Positions 9,166 through 17,718 of a DNA stretch of 64,000 nucleotides are shown here, piece by piece. Positions within the stretch are counted from its first letter, which is position 1. Each line of letters opens with the position of its first letter. The position numbers were made by a program, and so were the translations under genes. Below the pieces are notes generated by a model. That model saw only the letters and a program-made list of their open reading frames with translations, searched no databases and was not told the origin of the DNA. The DNA is from Denitrificimonas caeni (GTDB lineage Bacteria; Pseudomonadota; Gammaproteobacteria; Pseudomonadales; Pseudomonadaceae), in contig NZ_CAJHOA010000007.1 in assembly GCF_905120345.1 (NCBI RefSeq), positions 1-64,000 of the forward strand, read 5' to 3'.

Positions 9166-9552
9166 TTAGTCAGCTTTAGGCTTAGGCTTCTTGGGTACTA
9201 AATACTTCATTAAGCCCTGAAACCACATCACTAACATGGTATTGCCTTGAATCTGAATATTTTTATCTTGAATGCCCTGCATGAATGCCAACTGTTTGTT
9301 TTTCGCATTCATTGTGGCAAAACCAAAGGCGGCATCTTTAAAGCCAATCGAAAATGCCGGCTCGTGCGCCACACCTGAGCGGCTTTCTAAACGATTATTT
9401 TTCACCACAAAATGCCGCGCAACCTTGCCATCCAAAGTATGCAACATAAAGGTTAAGTCTTTACCGTCCAGCTGCTGTTGAAAAGCAGGATTAGTTTTGC
9501 TGGCCTTCTTCATCATCCGACCAAGCATCCAGAGTAAAAAACGAAATTTCAT
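9166..9552 (-). CDS. Small SCP2-like sterol-transfer fold protein
   Basis: I start at 9552 (MKFRFLLWMLGRMM), preceded by GGAACTG; a longer frame to 9675 runs into the ubiC promoter and has an unconvincing N-terminus. The 128-residue protein has a short amphipathic or membrane-associating N-terminus, then a segment like the SCP2 fold (DLTFMLHTLDGKVARHFVVKNNRL, PAFSIGFKDAAFGFATM, QLAFMQGIQDKNIQIQGN) and a lysine-rich tail. Conserved Pseudomonas proteins of this kind are unnamed. SCP2-fold proteins bind lipids, and UbiJ in ubiquinone synthesis is one; placement beside ubiC-ubiA and near ubiK is suggestive but does not prove a link. Confidence 0.7.
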   Translation of the reverse strand: MKFRFLLWMLGRMMKKASKTNPAFQQQLDGKDLTFMLHTLDGKVARHFVVKNNRLESRSGVAHEPAFSIGFKDAAFGFATMNAKNKQLAFMQGIQDKNIQIQGNTMLVMWFQGLMKYLVPKKPKPKAD

Positions 9553-9697
9553 TAAACAGTTCCAATAAGCCAATAAATATCGACCAAGGATCGCACGATA
9601 GTCACATACTGACCAGAGCCACGTTACAATTTCGCTATGATTTTTACTATCAGCAACGTATTTCTGTGCACTCATGCCTTAACAACAGCATTAAGCC

Positions 9698-10360
9698 GTG
9701 TTGATCCACGAACAGTTGGACGCAAATCATCGATTAATGCGTGCTAAACTGGCAGCATATTTTCAGCAAGTAAGCAGCACTGTGCTCTCCAATACCTCAA
9801 TCACTACTGCCACTGACTGGCACACCAACCCAACCGCGGTCGCCGCATTAAATGACTGGCTGTTTGATCAAGGCTCGCTAACCCAACGCCTGACGCAATT
9901 ATGCCACAGCAGCTTCACGGTACAGTTGCTGGCGCAAGGTTGGCAAACCTTGACAGACGATGAGTGCCAGGCATTAAACATCGCTAGCAGCAGCTGTGGC
10001 TGGGTACGCGAGGTTTTTTTATGTGATGGCACGCAACCTTGGGTCTTTGCTCGTAGCGTGGCCAGTCAAACAGAGCTGCACGACTCAGATTTTGATATCA
10101 GCCAGTTGGGCACTCGCTCACTGGGAGAACTATTATTTAGCCACCAAGCCTTTAGCCGTGGCACGATGCACATCTGTCAGATATCACCTCTGCAACTGCC
10201 CTTGCAGGCTCAACAGCATGCTACACATACGACTCAATTATGGGCTCGACGCTCACGCTTCCAAAATCAAGGATTGGGCGTACTGGTCGCTGAGGTTTTT
10301 CTACCACAACTTTGGCAAGATACTGGCCACTCAGACTTTAATCGTTTTAATCCACGTTAA
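9698..10360 (+). CDS. ubiC: Chorismate pyruvate-lyase UbiC
   Basis: UbiC converts chorismate to 4-hydroxybenzoate and pyruvate, the first step of ubiquinone synthesis, in the cytoplasm. Family motifs seen are [13 protein letters not shown] near the N-terminus, [10 protein letters not shown] with the substrate-binding Arg, [18 protein letters not shown] and the terminal [16 protein letters not shown] start at 9698 gives 220 aa, longer than the usual 170-190; an internal ATG at 9737 would give 207. Neither has a strong ribosome binding site, so the start is uncertain. ubiA follows 31 bases later. Confidence 0.9.
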   Translation: MLIHEQLDANHRLMRAKLAAYFQQVSSTVLSNTSITTATDWHTNPTAVAALNDWLFDQGSLTQRLTQLCHSSFTVQLLAQGWQTLTDDECQALNIASSSCGWVREVFLCDGTQPWVFARSVASQTELHDSDFDISQLGTRSLGELLFSHQAFSRGTMHICQISPLQLPLQAQQHATHTTQLWARRSRFQNQGLGVLVAEVFLPQLWQDTGHSDFNRFNPR

Positions 10361-10391
10361 ACTCAGCCAACCCCATACCGCGGAGTCTTTT

Positions 10392-11285
10392 ATGTATATC
10401 AAACTGCTTAAGTCCTTTAATCGTCTACACCCTCGAGCTTGGGATTTTATTCAGTTGATGCGCTTAGATCGTCCCATTGGTATCTATCTATTGCTCTGGC
10501 CGACACTATGGGCGCTATGGATTGCCGGCGATGGCACGCCCAGTGTTAAAAATGTAGTTATTTTTGTTCTTGGCGTTATTTTAATGCGCTCAGCGGGCTG
10601 CGCGATCAATGACTTTGCCGATCGCGGTATTGATGGTGATATTGCGCGCACCAAGAACCGCCCGATTGTCACTGGACGCGTCAGCGCTAAAGAAGCGTTA
10701 ATCACTTTTGCTATTTTAATTGCTATCAGTTTTTGCTTAGTGCTCTTCACCAACAGCCAAACCCTCTATTGGGCCTTTCTGGCTGTTGGCTTAGCCGCGC
10801 TCTATCCTTTTACTAAGCGCTACACCTATTACCCTCAGGTGGCGTTAGGTGCTGCTTATTCATGCAGTATTTTATTAGCCTTTAGCGCCGAGACAGGCTC
10901 AGTTCCTGCAGCCGTTTGGCTCATTTATAGTGCTAATCTGTTGTGGACCATTGCCTACGATACCTACTATGCAATGAGCGACCGCGAGGATGATTTAAAA
11001 ATCGGAGTGAAGTCCACCGCGGTACTCTTTGGCACAGCAGATCGGACGATTATTCTAAGCTTACAAAGCGCTGCTGTATTATTACTGCTGCTCGCAGGTA
11101 ATAGTTTTGCCTTAGGCGGTTATTTTTATCTGAGCTTACTGGCTGCTGTCGCTTGTTTTGCTTGGGAGTTTATCCATACGCGTCAACGCGATGCACAATC
11201 CTCACTAGAGGCATTTTTGCACAATCACTGGGCCGGCTTTACTATCTTTTTGGGTATTGTTGCGCATTATGCTTTTGCAGCTTAA
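10392..11285 (+). CDS. ubiA: 4-hydroxybenzoate octaprenyltransferase UbiA
   Basis: This membrane prenyltransferase attaches the polyprenyl chain to 4-hydroxybenzoate, the step after UbiC. The ATG at 10392 gives the normal 297 aa; the same frame is open much further upstream across ubiC but that part is not coding. The first Asp-rich motif [19 protein letters not shown] and the second [19 protein letters not shown] are intact and bind the prenyl diphosphate through magnesium. About eight or nine transmembrane helices are visible. In P. aeruginosa phoB-phoR follow nearby; here the next gene is a convergent M23-like protein. Confidence 0.96.
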   Translation: MYIKLLKSFNRLHPRAWDFIQLMRLDRPIGIYLLLWPTLWALWIAGDGTPSVKNVVIFVLGVILMRSAGCAINDFADRGIDGDIARTKNRPIVTGRVSAKEALITFAILIAISFCLVLFTNSQTLYWAFLAVGLAALYPFTKRYTYYPQVALGAAYSCSILLAFSAETGSVPAAVWLIYSANLLWTIAYDTYYAMSDREDDLKIGVKSTAVLFGTADRTIILSLQSAAVLLLLLAGNSFALGGYFYLSLLAAVACFAWEFIHTRQRDAQSSLEAFLHNHWAGFTIFLGIVAHYAFAA

Positions 11286-11323
11286 ACCTACTCATCCAAG
11301 ATCCCAAGCAAAATGACATGCCC

Positions 11324-11347
11324 AACAGGCCGTATTAAATGCCTGTT
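11324..11347. terminator. Weak hairpin between ubiA and the M23 gene
   Basis: A 7-bp stem, AACAGGC (11324-11330) with GCCTGTT (11341-11347), and a 10-base AT-rich loop lies between convergent genes and touches the stop of the minus-strand gene. There is no clear T tract, so terminator function is only plausible. Confidence 0.3.
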
Positions 11348-12242
11348 ACTCGCCGCCCACGGCAAAGTTAGGCAAGCTGTTAATCGGCTGGTTAAAGTCA
11401 AAAGGAATGGACTCAACGGCCAGTCCGACATTACGTTGCACCACAAAATGTAAATGTGGCCCAGTACTGTTGCCGGTATTACCAGAGCGCGCCAACAGCT
11501 GACCTTGTTCTACGCGCTGGCCCTCGCTGACGCTAACTGAGTCTGTTTGCAAGTGCAAATACACACCCATGGTTCCATCGTCATGCAAAATACGTACAAA
11601 ATTGCCGGCTGGATTATTTCCGCGCCCAGTTTGTTGGCTTTCAGTGGTCACCACAACGCCTGCGCGGGCTGCCACAATCAGCGTGCCTTCAGGCATAGCG
11701 ATATCTAGCGCATAACGACCTTTAGGGGTGAAGTGGCTGTACTTACCATTCGCGCCTTGAGTTAAGCGAAATGGGCCACCGCGCCACGGCAGGGGATATT
11801 GATCAGTCGTAGGTAATAAGCCTGGATCACCTAAGGCATAACGCAGCTTAGGCGTGTAATGCATCGACCGAGCTGCGTCTGTAGGTACCAAGGTTAATAC
11901 ATTACTTTTACTGCGTGCTGGTATCACCAAACGAATCGGTGACTTCATCTCACCCGCAAGATTAATTTGCTTTTCAAGGGTTAATTCAATTTCCACTGGC
12001 GCATATAAATCATTGCGCACCAGCAGCGTTTCACCTACGGCGTGCTTCTTGGTTTCCAGCTTTACATCATTATTGAGGCGCTCAACCATACGGTCGTTAA
12101 AGACAAATACTTGAGCGCCTGTTTTGGCTTTATCTGTATAAGTTACAACACCATTTTCATCGGTGTATTTATAAACAGTGAAAGCAAAGCTCTGACCACT
12201 CAGTAGCGTTAAAAGTGTCAGCAGCAGAATTTTTTTACACAT
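11346..12242 (-). CDS. Periplasmic M23 (LytM) family protein with DUF4124-like N-terminus
   Basis: A signal peptide (MCKKILLLTLLTLLSGQSFA) is followed by a DUF4124-like stretch, FTVYKYTDENGVVTYTDKAK, a beta-rich middle region and a C-terminal LytM domain (about 165-280). In that domain LDIAMPEGT, YLHL and GPHLHFVV are present, but the position four residues before the first Asp ligand, usually His, is Arg (GRYALD). M23 enzymes cut peptidoglycan cross-bridges; with one zinc ligand apparently missing, this one may be a weak enzyme or a regulator. Length is 298 aa. It is a single gene, convergent with ubiA and downstream of a response regulator on the same strand. Confidence 0.82.
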   Translation of the reverse strand: MCKKILLLTLLTLLSGQSFAFTVYKYTDENGVVTYTDKAKTGAQVFVFNDRMVERLNNDVKLETKKHAVGETLLVRNDLYAPVEIELTLEKQINLAGEMKSPIRLVIPARSKSNVLTLVPTDAARSMHYTPKLRYALGDPGLLPTTDQYPLPWRGGPFRLTQGANGKYSHFTPKGRYALDIAMPEGTLIVAARAGVVVTTESQQTGRGNNPAGNFVRILHDDGTMGVYLHLQTDSVSVSEGQRVEQGQLLARSGNTGNSTGPHLHFVVQRNVGLAVESIPFDFNQPINSLPNFAVGGE

Positions 12243-12371
12243 AATCTATGCCCAAAATATGCCTTGCAAGGCAATATAGTAGCGCTCGCAGTGATGTTAG
12301 AACGCAATCAAAGAAAATATGCCCAGATGAACTGAACCACAGGCTACTATTCGTTTAAAGCATAATCGCAC

Positions 12372-13277
12372 TTATGCGCTGGGAGAAAAATGCCGTTGTG
12401 TGGTGCCGCGTGCAATTAAACGCGATAAGTAATCCATCTTCTTAGGATCACTGTCGACAAAACGGCACGTCACTTGCAACCATTCACTATCAGGTCGTGA
12501 TTCTAATGCACTAACGGCGTGCACATAAGCATTAAGACGCGCCACTTCAGCTTCTTCGCCTTGCTCTAAATCGAGTACAGCGCTGTCCAAAATCTGCGGT
12601 AAGGTGTTACCACGTTTAACCACCACCAGTGCATCCTTCAAACTTAGCGCTTTAATCACGCAAGCAAACTCACCGTTAGATAAACGCAACCGACCTTGGC
12701 CTTGTTCACGTACCGTACTACTGCTTGTTGCTGCAGAAACCGGTGTTAGAGAAGCAGCGAGTAAAGGTGAGCTAGTCGGCTTTTTTAAGACTGATGGCGC
12801 GACAGACGTCTGTCCAGTTAACACCGATAAAGAGTCATTCGCCACACCTGTGCTCAATATTTTGCTCGGAGCAGAGGCTGTTAATGCCGCTAACCGCCCG
12901 CTACGCGTTAGAGCTTTAGTGACCTTGCTGGTTAACTGCTCTTGAGTAAAAGGCTTACCAACGTAGTCGGTCACACCCGCCTGAATGGCTTGTACGACAT
13001 TGTCTTTATCGCCACGGCTGGTCACCATAATAAACGGCACAGTCTTAAACTGCGGCTGCTGGCGGAACCACTCAAGCAGCTCTAGACCGCTCATTTCTGG
13101 CATTTCCCAATCGCACAAAATCAAATCAAAATCTTGCGTTGAGAGTATCTGTTGCGCTTTCAGCCCATTCACGGCTTCTTGAATTTGAATACCGGGAAAA
13201 TAGCTACGCAGACCTTTCTTAATCAAGTCACGAATAAACGAGGCATCATCAACAACCAGCACATTCACTTTACTCAC
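12372..13277 (-). CDS. Response regulator with receiver domain and C-terminal PilZ-like region
   Basis: A GTG start at 13277 (preceded by GGGGG) gives MSKVNVLVVDDASFIRDL; a frame eight codons longer lacks a good ribosome binding site. The receiver domain (1-125) has the acidic pair DD, phospho-acceptor Asp56 in LILCDWEMPEMSG, Thr in MVTSRG and the Lys of VGKPF. An Ala/Ser/Pro linker follows, then about 100 residues (RLRLSNGEFACVIKALSLKDALVVV) that resemble a PilZ-type beta barrel, though without a clear c-di-GMP RxxxR motif. I recall a similar regulator near phoU in P. aeruginosa. No kinase gene is adjacent and no target can be named. Confidence 0.8.
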   Translation of the reverse strand: MSKVNVLVVDDASFIRDLIKKGLRSYFPGIQIQEAVNGLKAQQILSTQDFDLILCDWEMPEMSGLELLEWFRQQPQFKTVPFIMVTSRGDKDNVVQAIQAGVTDYVGKPFTQEQLTSKVTKALTRSGRLAALTASAPSKILSTGVANDSLSVLTGQTSVAPSVLKKPTSSPLLAASLTPVSAATSSSTVREQGQGRLRLSNGEFACVIKALSLKDALVVVKRGNTLPQILDSAVLDLEQGEEAEVARLNAYVHAVSALESRPDSEWLQVTCRFVDSDPKKMDYLSRLIARGTTQRHFSPSA

Positions 13278-13354
13278 TGATACCCCCAACCCTACAACCA
13301 TAGCGCCGCTAGCGCTTATCGAGCATGCTCCATAAACGCTAGAGTATTCGAGAC

Positions 13355-13834
13355 TTAAGCTTGAACGTCTGCACCGGCTTGCATGCGCTGTAACTCTTGC
13401 GCATAGAGCGCATCAAAGTTAACAGGAGCCAGCATCAGAGCAGGGAAAGAGCCACGCACCACTAGACTATCTAAAGTTTCACGCGCATAAGGGAATAAAA
13501 TATTTGGACAGAATGCGCCCAGTGCATGCCCTTTAGAAGCAGCATCTAGACCTTGAATCAGGAAAATACCCGCTTGCTGAACTTCAGCAATAAAAGCCAC
13601 TTCTTCACCCGTTTTAACGGTCACGGTTAAAGTCAGGACTACTTCATGGAAATCGCCTTCTAAACCGCGCTGACGGGTATTAAGGTCCAGCTCAATGCTA
13701 GGATTCCACTCTTCACGAAAAATCTCTGGGCTTTTTGGTGCTTCAAAAGATAAATCTTTGACATAAATGCGCTGTAAAGAAAACTGTGAAGTTGGCTCTT
13801 CCTGTGCAGCTACAGTGTTGTTGTGTTCGCTCAT
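13355..13834 (-). CDS. secB: Protein-export chaperone SecB
   Basis: SecB is a tetrameric cytoplasmic chaperone that keeps precursor proteins unfolded and hands them to SecA. The 159-residue protein has the full family sequence: [42 protein letters not shown] and [17 protein letters not shown]. An acidic/Gln-rich N-terminal tail and a short C-terminal helix are as usual. It is the last gene of rhodanese-grxC-secB on the minus strand, the common Pseudomonas order. Confidence 0.96.
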   Translation of the reverse strand: MSEHNNTVAAQEEPTSQFSLQRIYVKDLSFEAPKSPEIFREEWNPSIELDLNTRQRGLEGDFHEVVLTLTVTVKTGEEVAFIAEVQQAGIFLIQGLDAASKGHALGAFCPNILFPYARETLDSLVVRGSFPALMLAPVNFDALYAQELQRMQAGADVQA

Positions 13835-13923
13835 CGGTGTTTTTCCCCTTAATTCTATAATAGTTAAATGAACTGCTTATCTAATAAACTAGCGCATCTT
13901 GTACAGTAACGACGAATGGTTTT

Positions 13924-14178
13924 CTAGCTGGCTAATAGAGAGTCTAGTTTACCAGCACGCTCAAGCGCAAAAAGCTCATCGCAACCGCCGACATGCAGCT
14001 CATCAATCCAAATTTGTGGTACTGATGTACGCTTAGCTTTTGCAACCATTTGCGCACGCAAATCAGCTTTACCATCCACTTTTATTTCTTCAAAAGCGAC
14101 GCCTTTACTGCTGAGCAAATTTTTTGCCCGAATGCAGAAAGGACACCAGTCACTTGAATAGATCATTACTTTAGCCAT
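13924..14178 (-). CDS. grxC: Glutaredoxin 3
   Basis: This is a small dithiol glutaredoxin that reduces disulfides at the expense of glutathione. It has 84 residues with the redox site CPFC (Cys12, Cys15) where most GrxC have CPYC, then the cis-Pro segment TSVPQIWI and the GGCDELFALE glutathione-binding loop. The rhodanese gene ends one base upstream, so the two are translated from one message. Confidence 0.94.
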   Translation of the reverse strand: MAKVMIYSSDWCPFCIRAKNLLSSKGVAFEEIKVDGKADLRAQMVAKAKRTSVPQIWIDELHVGGCDELFALERAGKLDSLLAS

Positions 14179-14179
14179 T

Positions 14180-14605
14180 TTATTTCACCACAGGCAGGTT
14201 TTCACTGCGCCAGCCCGTAATACCACCGGATAAGCGTGCCACAGTAAAGCCTGCCTTTTTCAGTTCTGAACACGCTGCACCGGCATTAATGCCAGAAGCA
14301 CAGACCACAATAATAGTTTTATCTTTATGCTTTTCAAGCTCAGCCATTCGGGTTTTCAGCTGATCATTGCTGATATTGACTGAACCAACAATATGTCCTG
14401 TTGCAAACTCTTTCTTCGGTCGGATATCGATGATAAATGCCTCATCTCGATTCACCATAGCAGTGAGTTCACGCGAACTTAAATTGCGCCCCGAGTTACG
14501 GGCCTGTTGCAGGATAAGCAGGACAACAAGCACTAAAAATGCGCCGCTGAGCACATAGTGAACAGTAATAAACTCAAGAAACTTGGCAAGCGTGTCAGCA
14601 ATCAT
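14180..14605 (-). CDS. Membrane-anchored rhodanese-like sulfurtransferase
   Basis: I start at 14605 (MIADTLAKFLEF), 141 aa. One membrane helix (about 13-35, YVLSGAFLVLVVLLIL) anchors a single rhodanese domain (about 45-141) with IDIRPKKEFATGHIVGSVNI and the catalytic Cys in IVVCASGINAG, then RLSGGITGW. Such proteins transfer sulfane sulfur or act in redox handling near the envelope; YibN of E. coli, encoded next to grxC-secB, is the counterpart. Divergent from gpmI with a promoter region of about 135 bases. Confidence 0.92.
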   Translation of the reverse strand: MIADTLAKFLEFITVHYVLSGAFLVLVVLLILQQARNSGRNLSSRELTAMVNRDEAFIIDIRPKKEFATGHIVGSVNISNDQLKTRMAELEKHKDKTIIVVCASGINAGAACSELKKAGFTVARLSGGITGWRSENLPVVK

Positions 14606-14740
14606 AATTAGTATCCAAAGCGTTAGAATTGGCAAAGTATACACAGACCTACGCATTCTCTGAACCACTAACAATGACGCGCCGAGCACATCCAGCTAAA
14701 CTTAGCCTATATTCTGTCATTTACTTGCGAGCTAATCCTT

Positions 14741-16276
14741 ATGCATGCCACGCCTAAACCTCTAGTTCTGGTTATTCTCGACGGTTTTGGTCATAGCGAC
14801 TGCCCTGACTACAACGCCATTTACAGCGCTAATACCCCCGTCTATGACCAATTGCGGGCGCAATATCCCAACAGCCTAATTTCTGGCAGTGGTATGGATG
14901 TCGGTTTACCCGACGGACAAATGGGTAACTCTGAAGTCGGCCATATGAACCTCGGCGCTGGACGCGTGGTGTATCAAGATTTTACCCGAATCACTAAAGC
15001 CATTAAGGATGGTGATTTTTTCACTAATCCGGCACTTAGCAAAGCAGTCGACCAAGCGGTAGAGCATGGCAAAGCCGTGCATATTTTAGGTTTACTCTCT
15101 GAAGGCGGTGTACACAGTCATCAAGATCACCTCATTGCAATGCTTGAGCTGGCCGCACAACGCGGTGCTGAAAAAATTTATTTACATGCCTTCCTAGATG
15201 GTCGCGATACCCCGCCACGTAGCGCACAGCCGTCGATTGATGCGATTGAAGCGGCGTGCGCCAAGCTGGGCAAAGGCCGTATCGCCAGCCTGATTGGTCG
15301 CTACTATGCGATGGATCGTGACAATCGTTGGGATCGTGTCGAACAAGCGTGGCAGTTGTTGGTAGACGGCCAAGGCATTCATCAAGCCGCTAGTGCTACT
15401 GCGGCATTGGCTGAGTCCTATGCTCGCGAGGAGTCGGATGAGTTTGTTAAAGCCACCAGCATTGGTGAGCCAGTGCGAATGGAGGATGGCGATAGCGTGA
15501 TCTTTATGAACTTTCGTGCTGACCGCGCACGCGAGCTCAGCCATGCCTTTTTAGATCAAGATTTCTCTGGGTTTAATCGTCAACGTCTGCCACAACTGAG
15601 TCAATTTGTGATGCTCACTCAGTACGCTGCTAATTTACCCGCACCCAGCGCCTTTGCCCCCACAGCATTGGTTAATGTACTGGGTGAATACTTGGCTAAT
15701 CTTGGTAAAACCCAGCTGCGTATTGCCGAAACAGAAAAGTACGCCCATGTTACCTTCTTCTTTTCTGGCGGTCGTGAGCAGCCTTTCGCTGGAGAAGAGC
15801 GTATTTTAATTCCATCACCGAATGTCGCCACCTATGATTTACAGCCGCAAATGAGCGCACCTGAAGTCACTGACCGCATTGTTGAAGCCATTGAAAAACA
15901 GCGGTATGACGTCATCGTCGTCAACTATGCCAACGGCGATATGGTGGGTCACACGGGTGTGTTCTCCGCTGCCGTACAAGCTGTAGAGTGCCTCGATGCA
16001 TGTGTAGGACGTATTGTTACGGCTCTAGATAAGGTTGGTGGTGAAGCGCTTATTACCGCCGACCATGGCAACGTTGAACAAATGGAGGATGAATCAACTG
16101 GGCAAGCGCATACTGCGCATACCTGCGAGCCGGTGCCTTTTATTTATGTTGGCAAACGTCCTGCCAGCATGCGTGTCGGTGGTGTATTGGCGGATGTTGC
16201 GCCGACCATGTTGACGCTGATGGGCTTACCTATTCCCGTTGAAATGACAGGTCGCAGTATTGTTGAGCTGAAATAA
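14741..16276 (+). CDS. gpmI: 2,3-bisphosphoglycerate-independent phosphoglycerate mutase
   Basis: The enzyme interconverts 3- and 2-phosphoglycerate in glycolysis and gluconeogenesis using two manganese ions and a phosphoserine intermediate. Metal-binding LVILDGFG (Asp14), the nucleophile Ser64 in [50 protein letters not shown] and [11 protein letters not shown] are all present. Length 511 aa is typical. It is followed by a terminator-like hairpin and then the envC-ctpA pair, as in P. aeruginosa. Confidence 0.97.
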   Translation: MHATPKPLVLVILDGFGHSDCPDYNAIYSANTPVYDQLRAQYPNSLISGSGMDVGLPDGQMGNSEVGHMNLGAGRVVYQDFTRITKAIKDGDFFTNPALSKAVDQAVEHGKAVHILGLLSEGGVHSHQDHLIAMLELAAQRGAEKIYLHAFLDGRDTPPRSAQPSIDAIEAACAKLGKGRIASLIGRYYAMDRDNRWDRVEQAWQLLVDGQGIHQAASATAALAESYAREESDEFVKATSIGEPVRMEDGDSVIFMNFRADRARELSHAFLDQDFSGFNRQRLPQLSQFVMLTQYAANLPAPSAFAPTALVNVLGEYLANLGKTQLRIAETEKYAHVTFFFSGGREQPFAGEERILIPSPNVATYDLQPQMSAPEVTDRIVEAIEKQRYDVIVVNYANGDMVGHTGVFSAAVQAVECLDACVGRIVTALDKVGGEALITADHGNVEQMEDESTGQAHTAHTCEPVPFIYVGKRPASMRVGGVLADVAPTMLTLMGLPIPVEMTGRSIVELK

Positions 16277-16287
16277 CACGACTAACT

Positions 16288-16327
16288 CGAGTGTAGTGAC
16301 TGTACTCAGCGCTACACTCGGGTTTAA
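16288..16327 (+). terminator. Likely terminator after gpmI
   Basis: CGAGTGTAG (16288-16296) pairs with CTACACTCG (16312-16320) around a 15-base loop and is followed by GGTTTAATCTT. It sits 12 bases after the gpmI stop. The T tract is weak. Confidence 0.6.
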
Positions 16328-16406
16328 TCTTCTAACTTAGCAGGCTGTGTGCTGCGCTATTTTTAGGCATAATCACACCCTTGTCTCGTTCAGGTTAATC
16401 TCCGCC

Positions 16407-17687
16407 ATGTTGCGCACATTTCTCTTTATTTTACTTAGTTGTGCATTCACTGTTGCCGTGGCAGATGATCAACGTGCGCAAACTCAACAACAGATTGCCC
16501 AGGCGGCAAAAGATATTGCTGAGCTGAAAAAACAATTAAGCAAAATTCAGCAAGAAAAATCCACTGCCGAACAGGCTCTGAAAAAAACCGAAACTGAAAT
16601 TGGCGAGCTAGAGAAGCAAGTTAATACGCTGAAACAGCAGGAAAAAGCTACTGCACAAGAGCTACTCGAACTGCAGAAACAGCAAACTCAATTAAAAAAC
16701 TCACGGCTTGAGCAGCAAGAATTGATTGCCATTCAAGCGCGCGCAGCCTACCAAGCAGGCCAACAAGAACCGCTGCGATTATTATTGAATCAGCAGCAAC
16801 CGGAAAAATTCTCCCGCAACCTGACCTACTATCAATATATTGGCAAAGCGCGCCAACAACAAATCAATACATTTAATGATACTTTGCGCCAAATAAACGA
16901 CATTGCCACAGAAATCAGCAAACAACAAAAAGCGCTCGCCGAACAACAAAACGCTCTGCTTAGCAAACAAGAAACGCTTAAGCTGTTACGTCAGCAACGC
17001 CAGCAAAAAGTCGCCACGCTTGATCAGCAGCAACGTAAAGAAACGCAATCACTGAAAACACGGCAAACCGATCAAGACGCGCTGAATAAAGTATTAAAAA
17101 CTATCGAAGAAACACTGGCACGCCAAGCGAGGGAAGCGCAAGAAGCCGAACGTAAGCGTCAACAACGCATCGCTGAACAGCAACGCCAGCAAGCACAAGA
17201 GCTACTTGCTAGCAGACCATTCAGCAGCCCTAGCAAACAGCCCAAAAGCCCCATGGTGTCCACTGCAGTCACCCATAACGGCGGCTCATTTGCCAGTGTC
17301 CGCGGTAAACTGCCTTGGCCAGTGAACGGCCGTCTGATTGCCAACTTCGGCAGCGCTCGCGGTGATACCCGTAGCAAGTGGGACGGAGTATTAATTAGCT
17401 CGCAACCCGGCACACAAGTACGCGCCATCCACTCAGGTCGTGTAGTATTCGCCGACTGGTTACGCGGTGCTGGATTACTGATTATTGTTGATCACGGGGA
17501 TGGTTACCTCAGCCTCTACGGCCATAATCAAAGCCTATTAAGCAGCCCGGGTGATATTGTGCAAACCGGTCAAGCAATATCGACCGTGGGTAATACTGGC
17601 GGCAATGACCAAGCAGCCCTCTACTTTGCTATACGACAAAAAGGTCAGCCGACCAACCCAACATTGTGGTGTCGCACACAAGGCTAA
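16407..17687 (+). CDS. envC: Murein hydrolase activator EnvC-like protein
   Basis: EnvC activates the amidases AmiA/AmiB at the division septum under control of FtsEX. The ATG at 16407 gives a signal peptide (MLRTFLFILLSCAFTVAVA). Residues about 22-245 form long Gln/Lys/Glu-rich coiled coils, followed by an Arg/Gln-rich stretch and a C-terminal degenerate LytM domain (GRLIANFGSARGDTRSKWDGV, GYLSLYGHNQSLL, NTGGNDQAALYFAIRQKG). Catalytic zinc ligands are lost (Trp-Asp-Gly-Val and Ala-Leu-Tyr-Phe in place of His motifs), as expected for an activator. Length is 426 aa. ctpA follows 31 bases downstream. Confidence 0.92.
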   Translation: MLRTFLFILLSCAFTVAVADDQRAQTQQQIAQAAKDIAELKKQLSKIQQEKSTAEQALKKTETEIGELEKQVNTLKQQEKATAQELLELQKQQTQLKNSRLEQQELIAIQARAAYQAGQQEPLRLLLNQQQPEKFSRNLTYYQYIGKARQQQINTFNDTLRQINDIATEISKQQKALAEQQNALLSKQETLKLLRQQRQQKVATLDQQQRKETQSLKTRQTDQDALNKVLKTIEETLARQAREAQEAERKRQQRIAEQQRQQAQELLASRPFSSPSKQPKSPMVSTAVTHNGGSFASVRGKLPWPVNGRLIANFGSARGDTRSKWDGVLISSQPGTQVRAIHSGRVVFADWLRGAGLLIIVDHGDGYLSLYGHNQSLLSSPGDIVQTGQAISTVGNTGGNDQAALYFAIRQKGQPTNPTLWCRTQG

Positions 17688-17718
17688 TGGAATGCCAAAA
17701 CTAACTAGGAGTTACGTC

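Noticed and set aside
9996-10391. Long N-terminal extension of ubiA overlapping ubiC in another frame
   Set aside because: The extension has no family match and UbiA starts normally at [19 protein letters not shown] with 297 aa; the upstream part is the shadow of ubiC.
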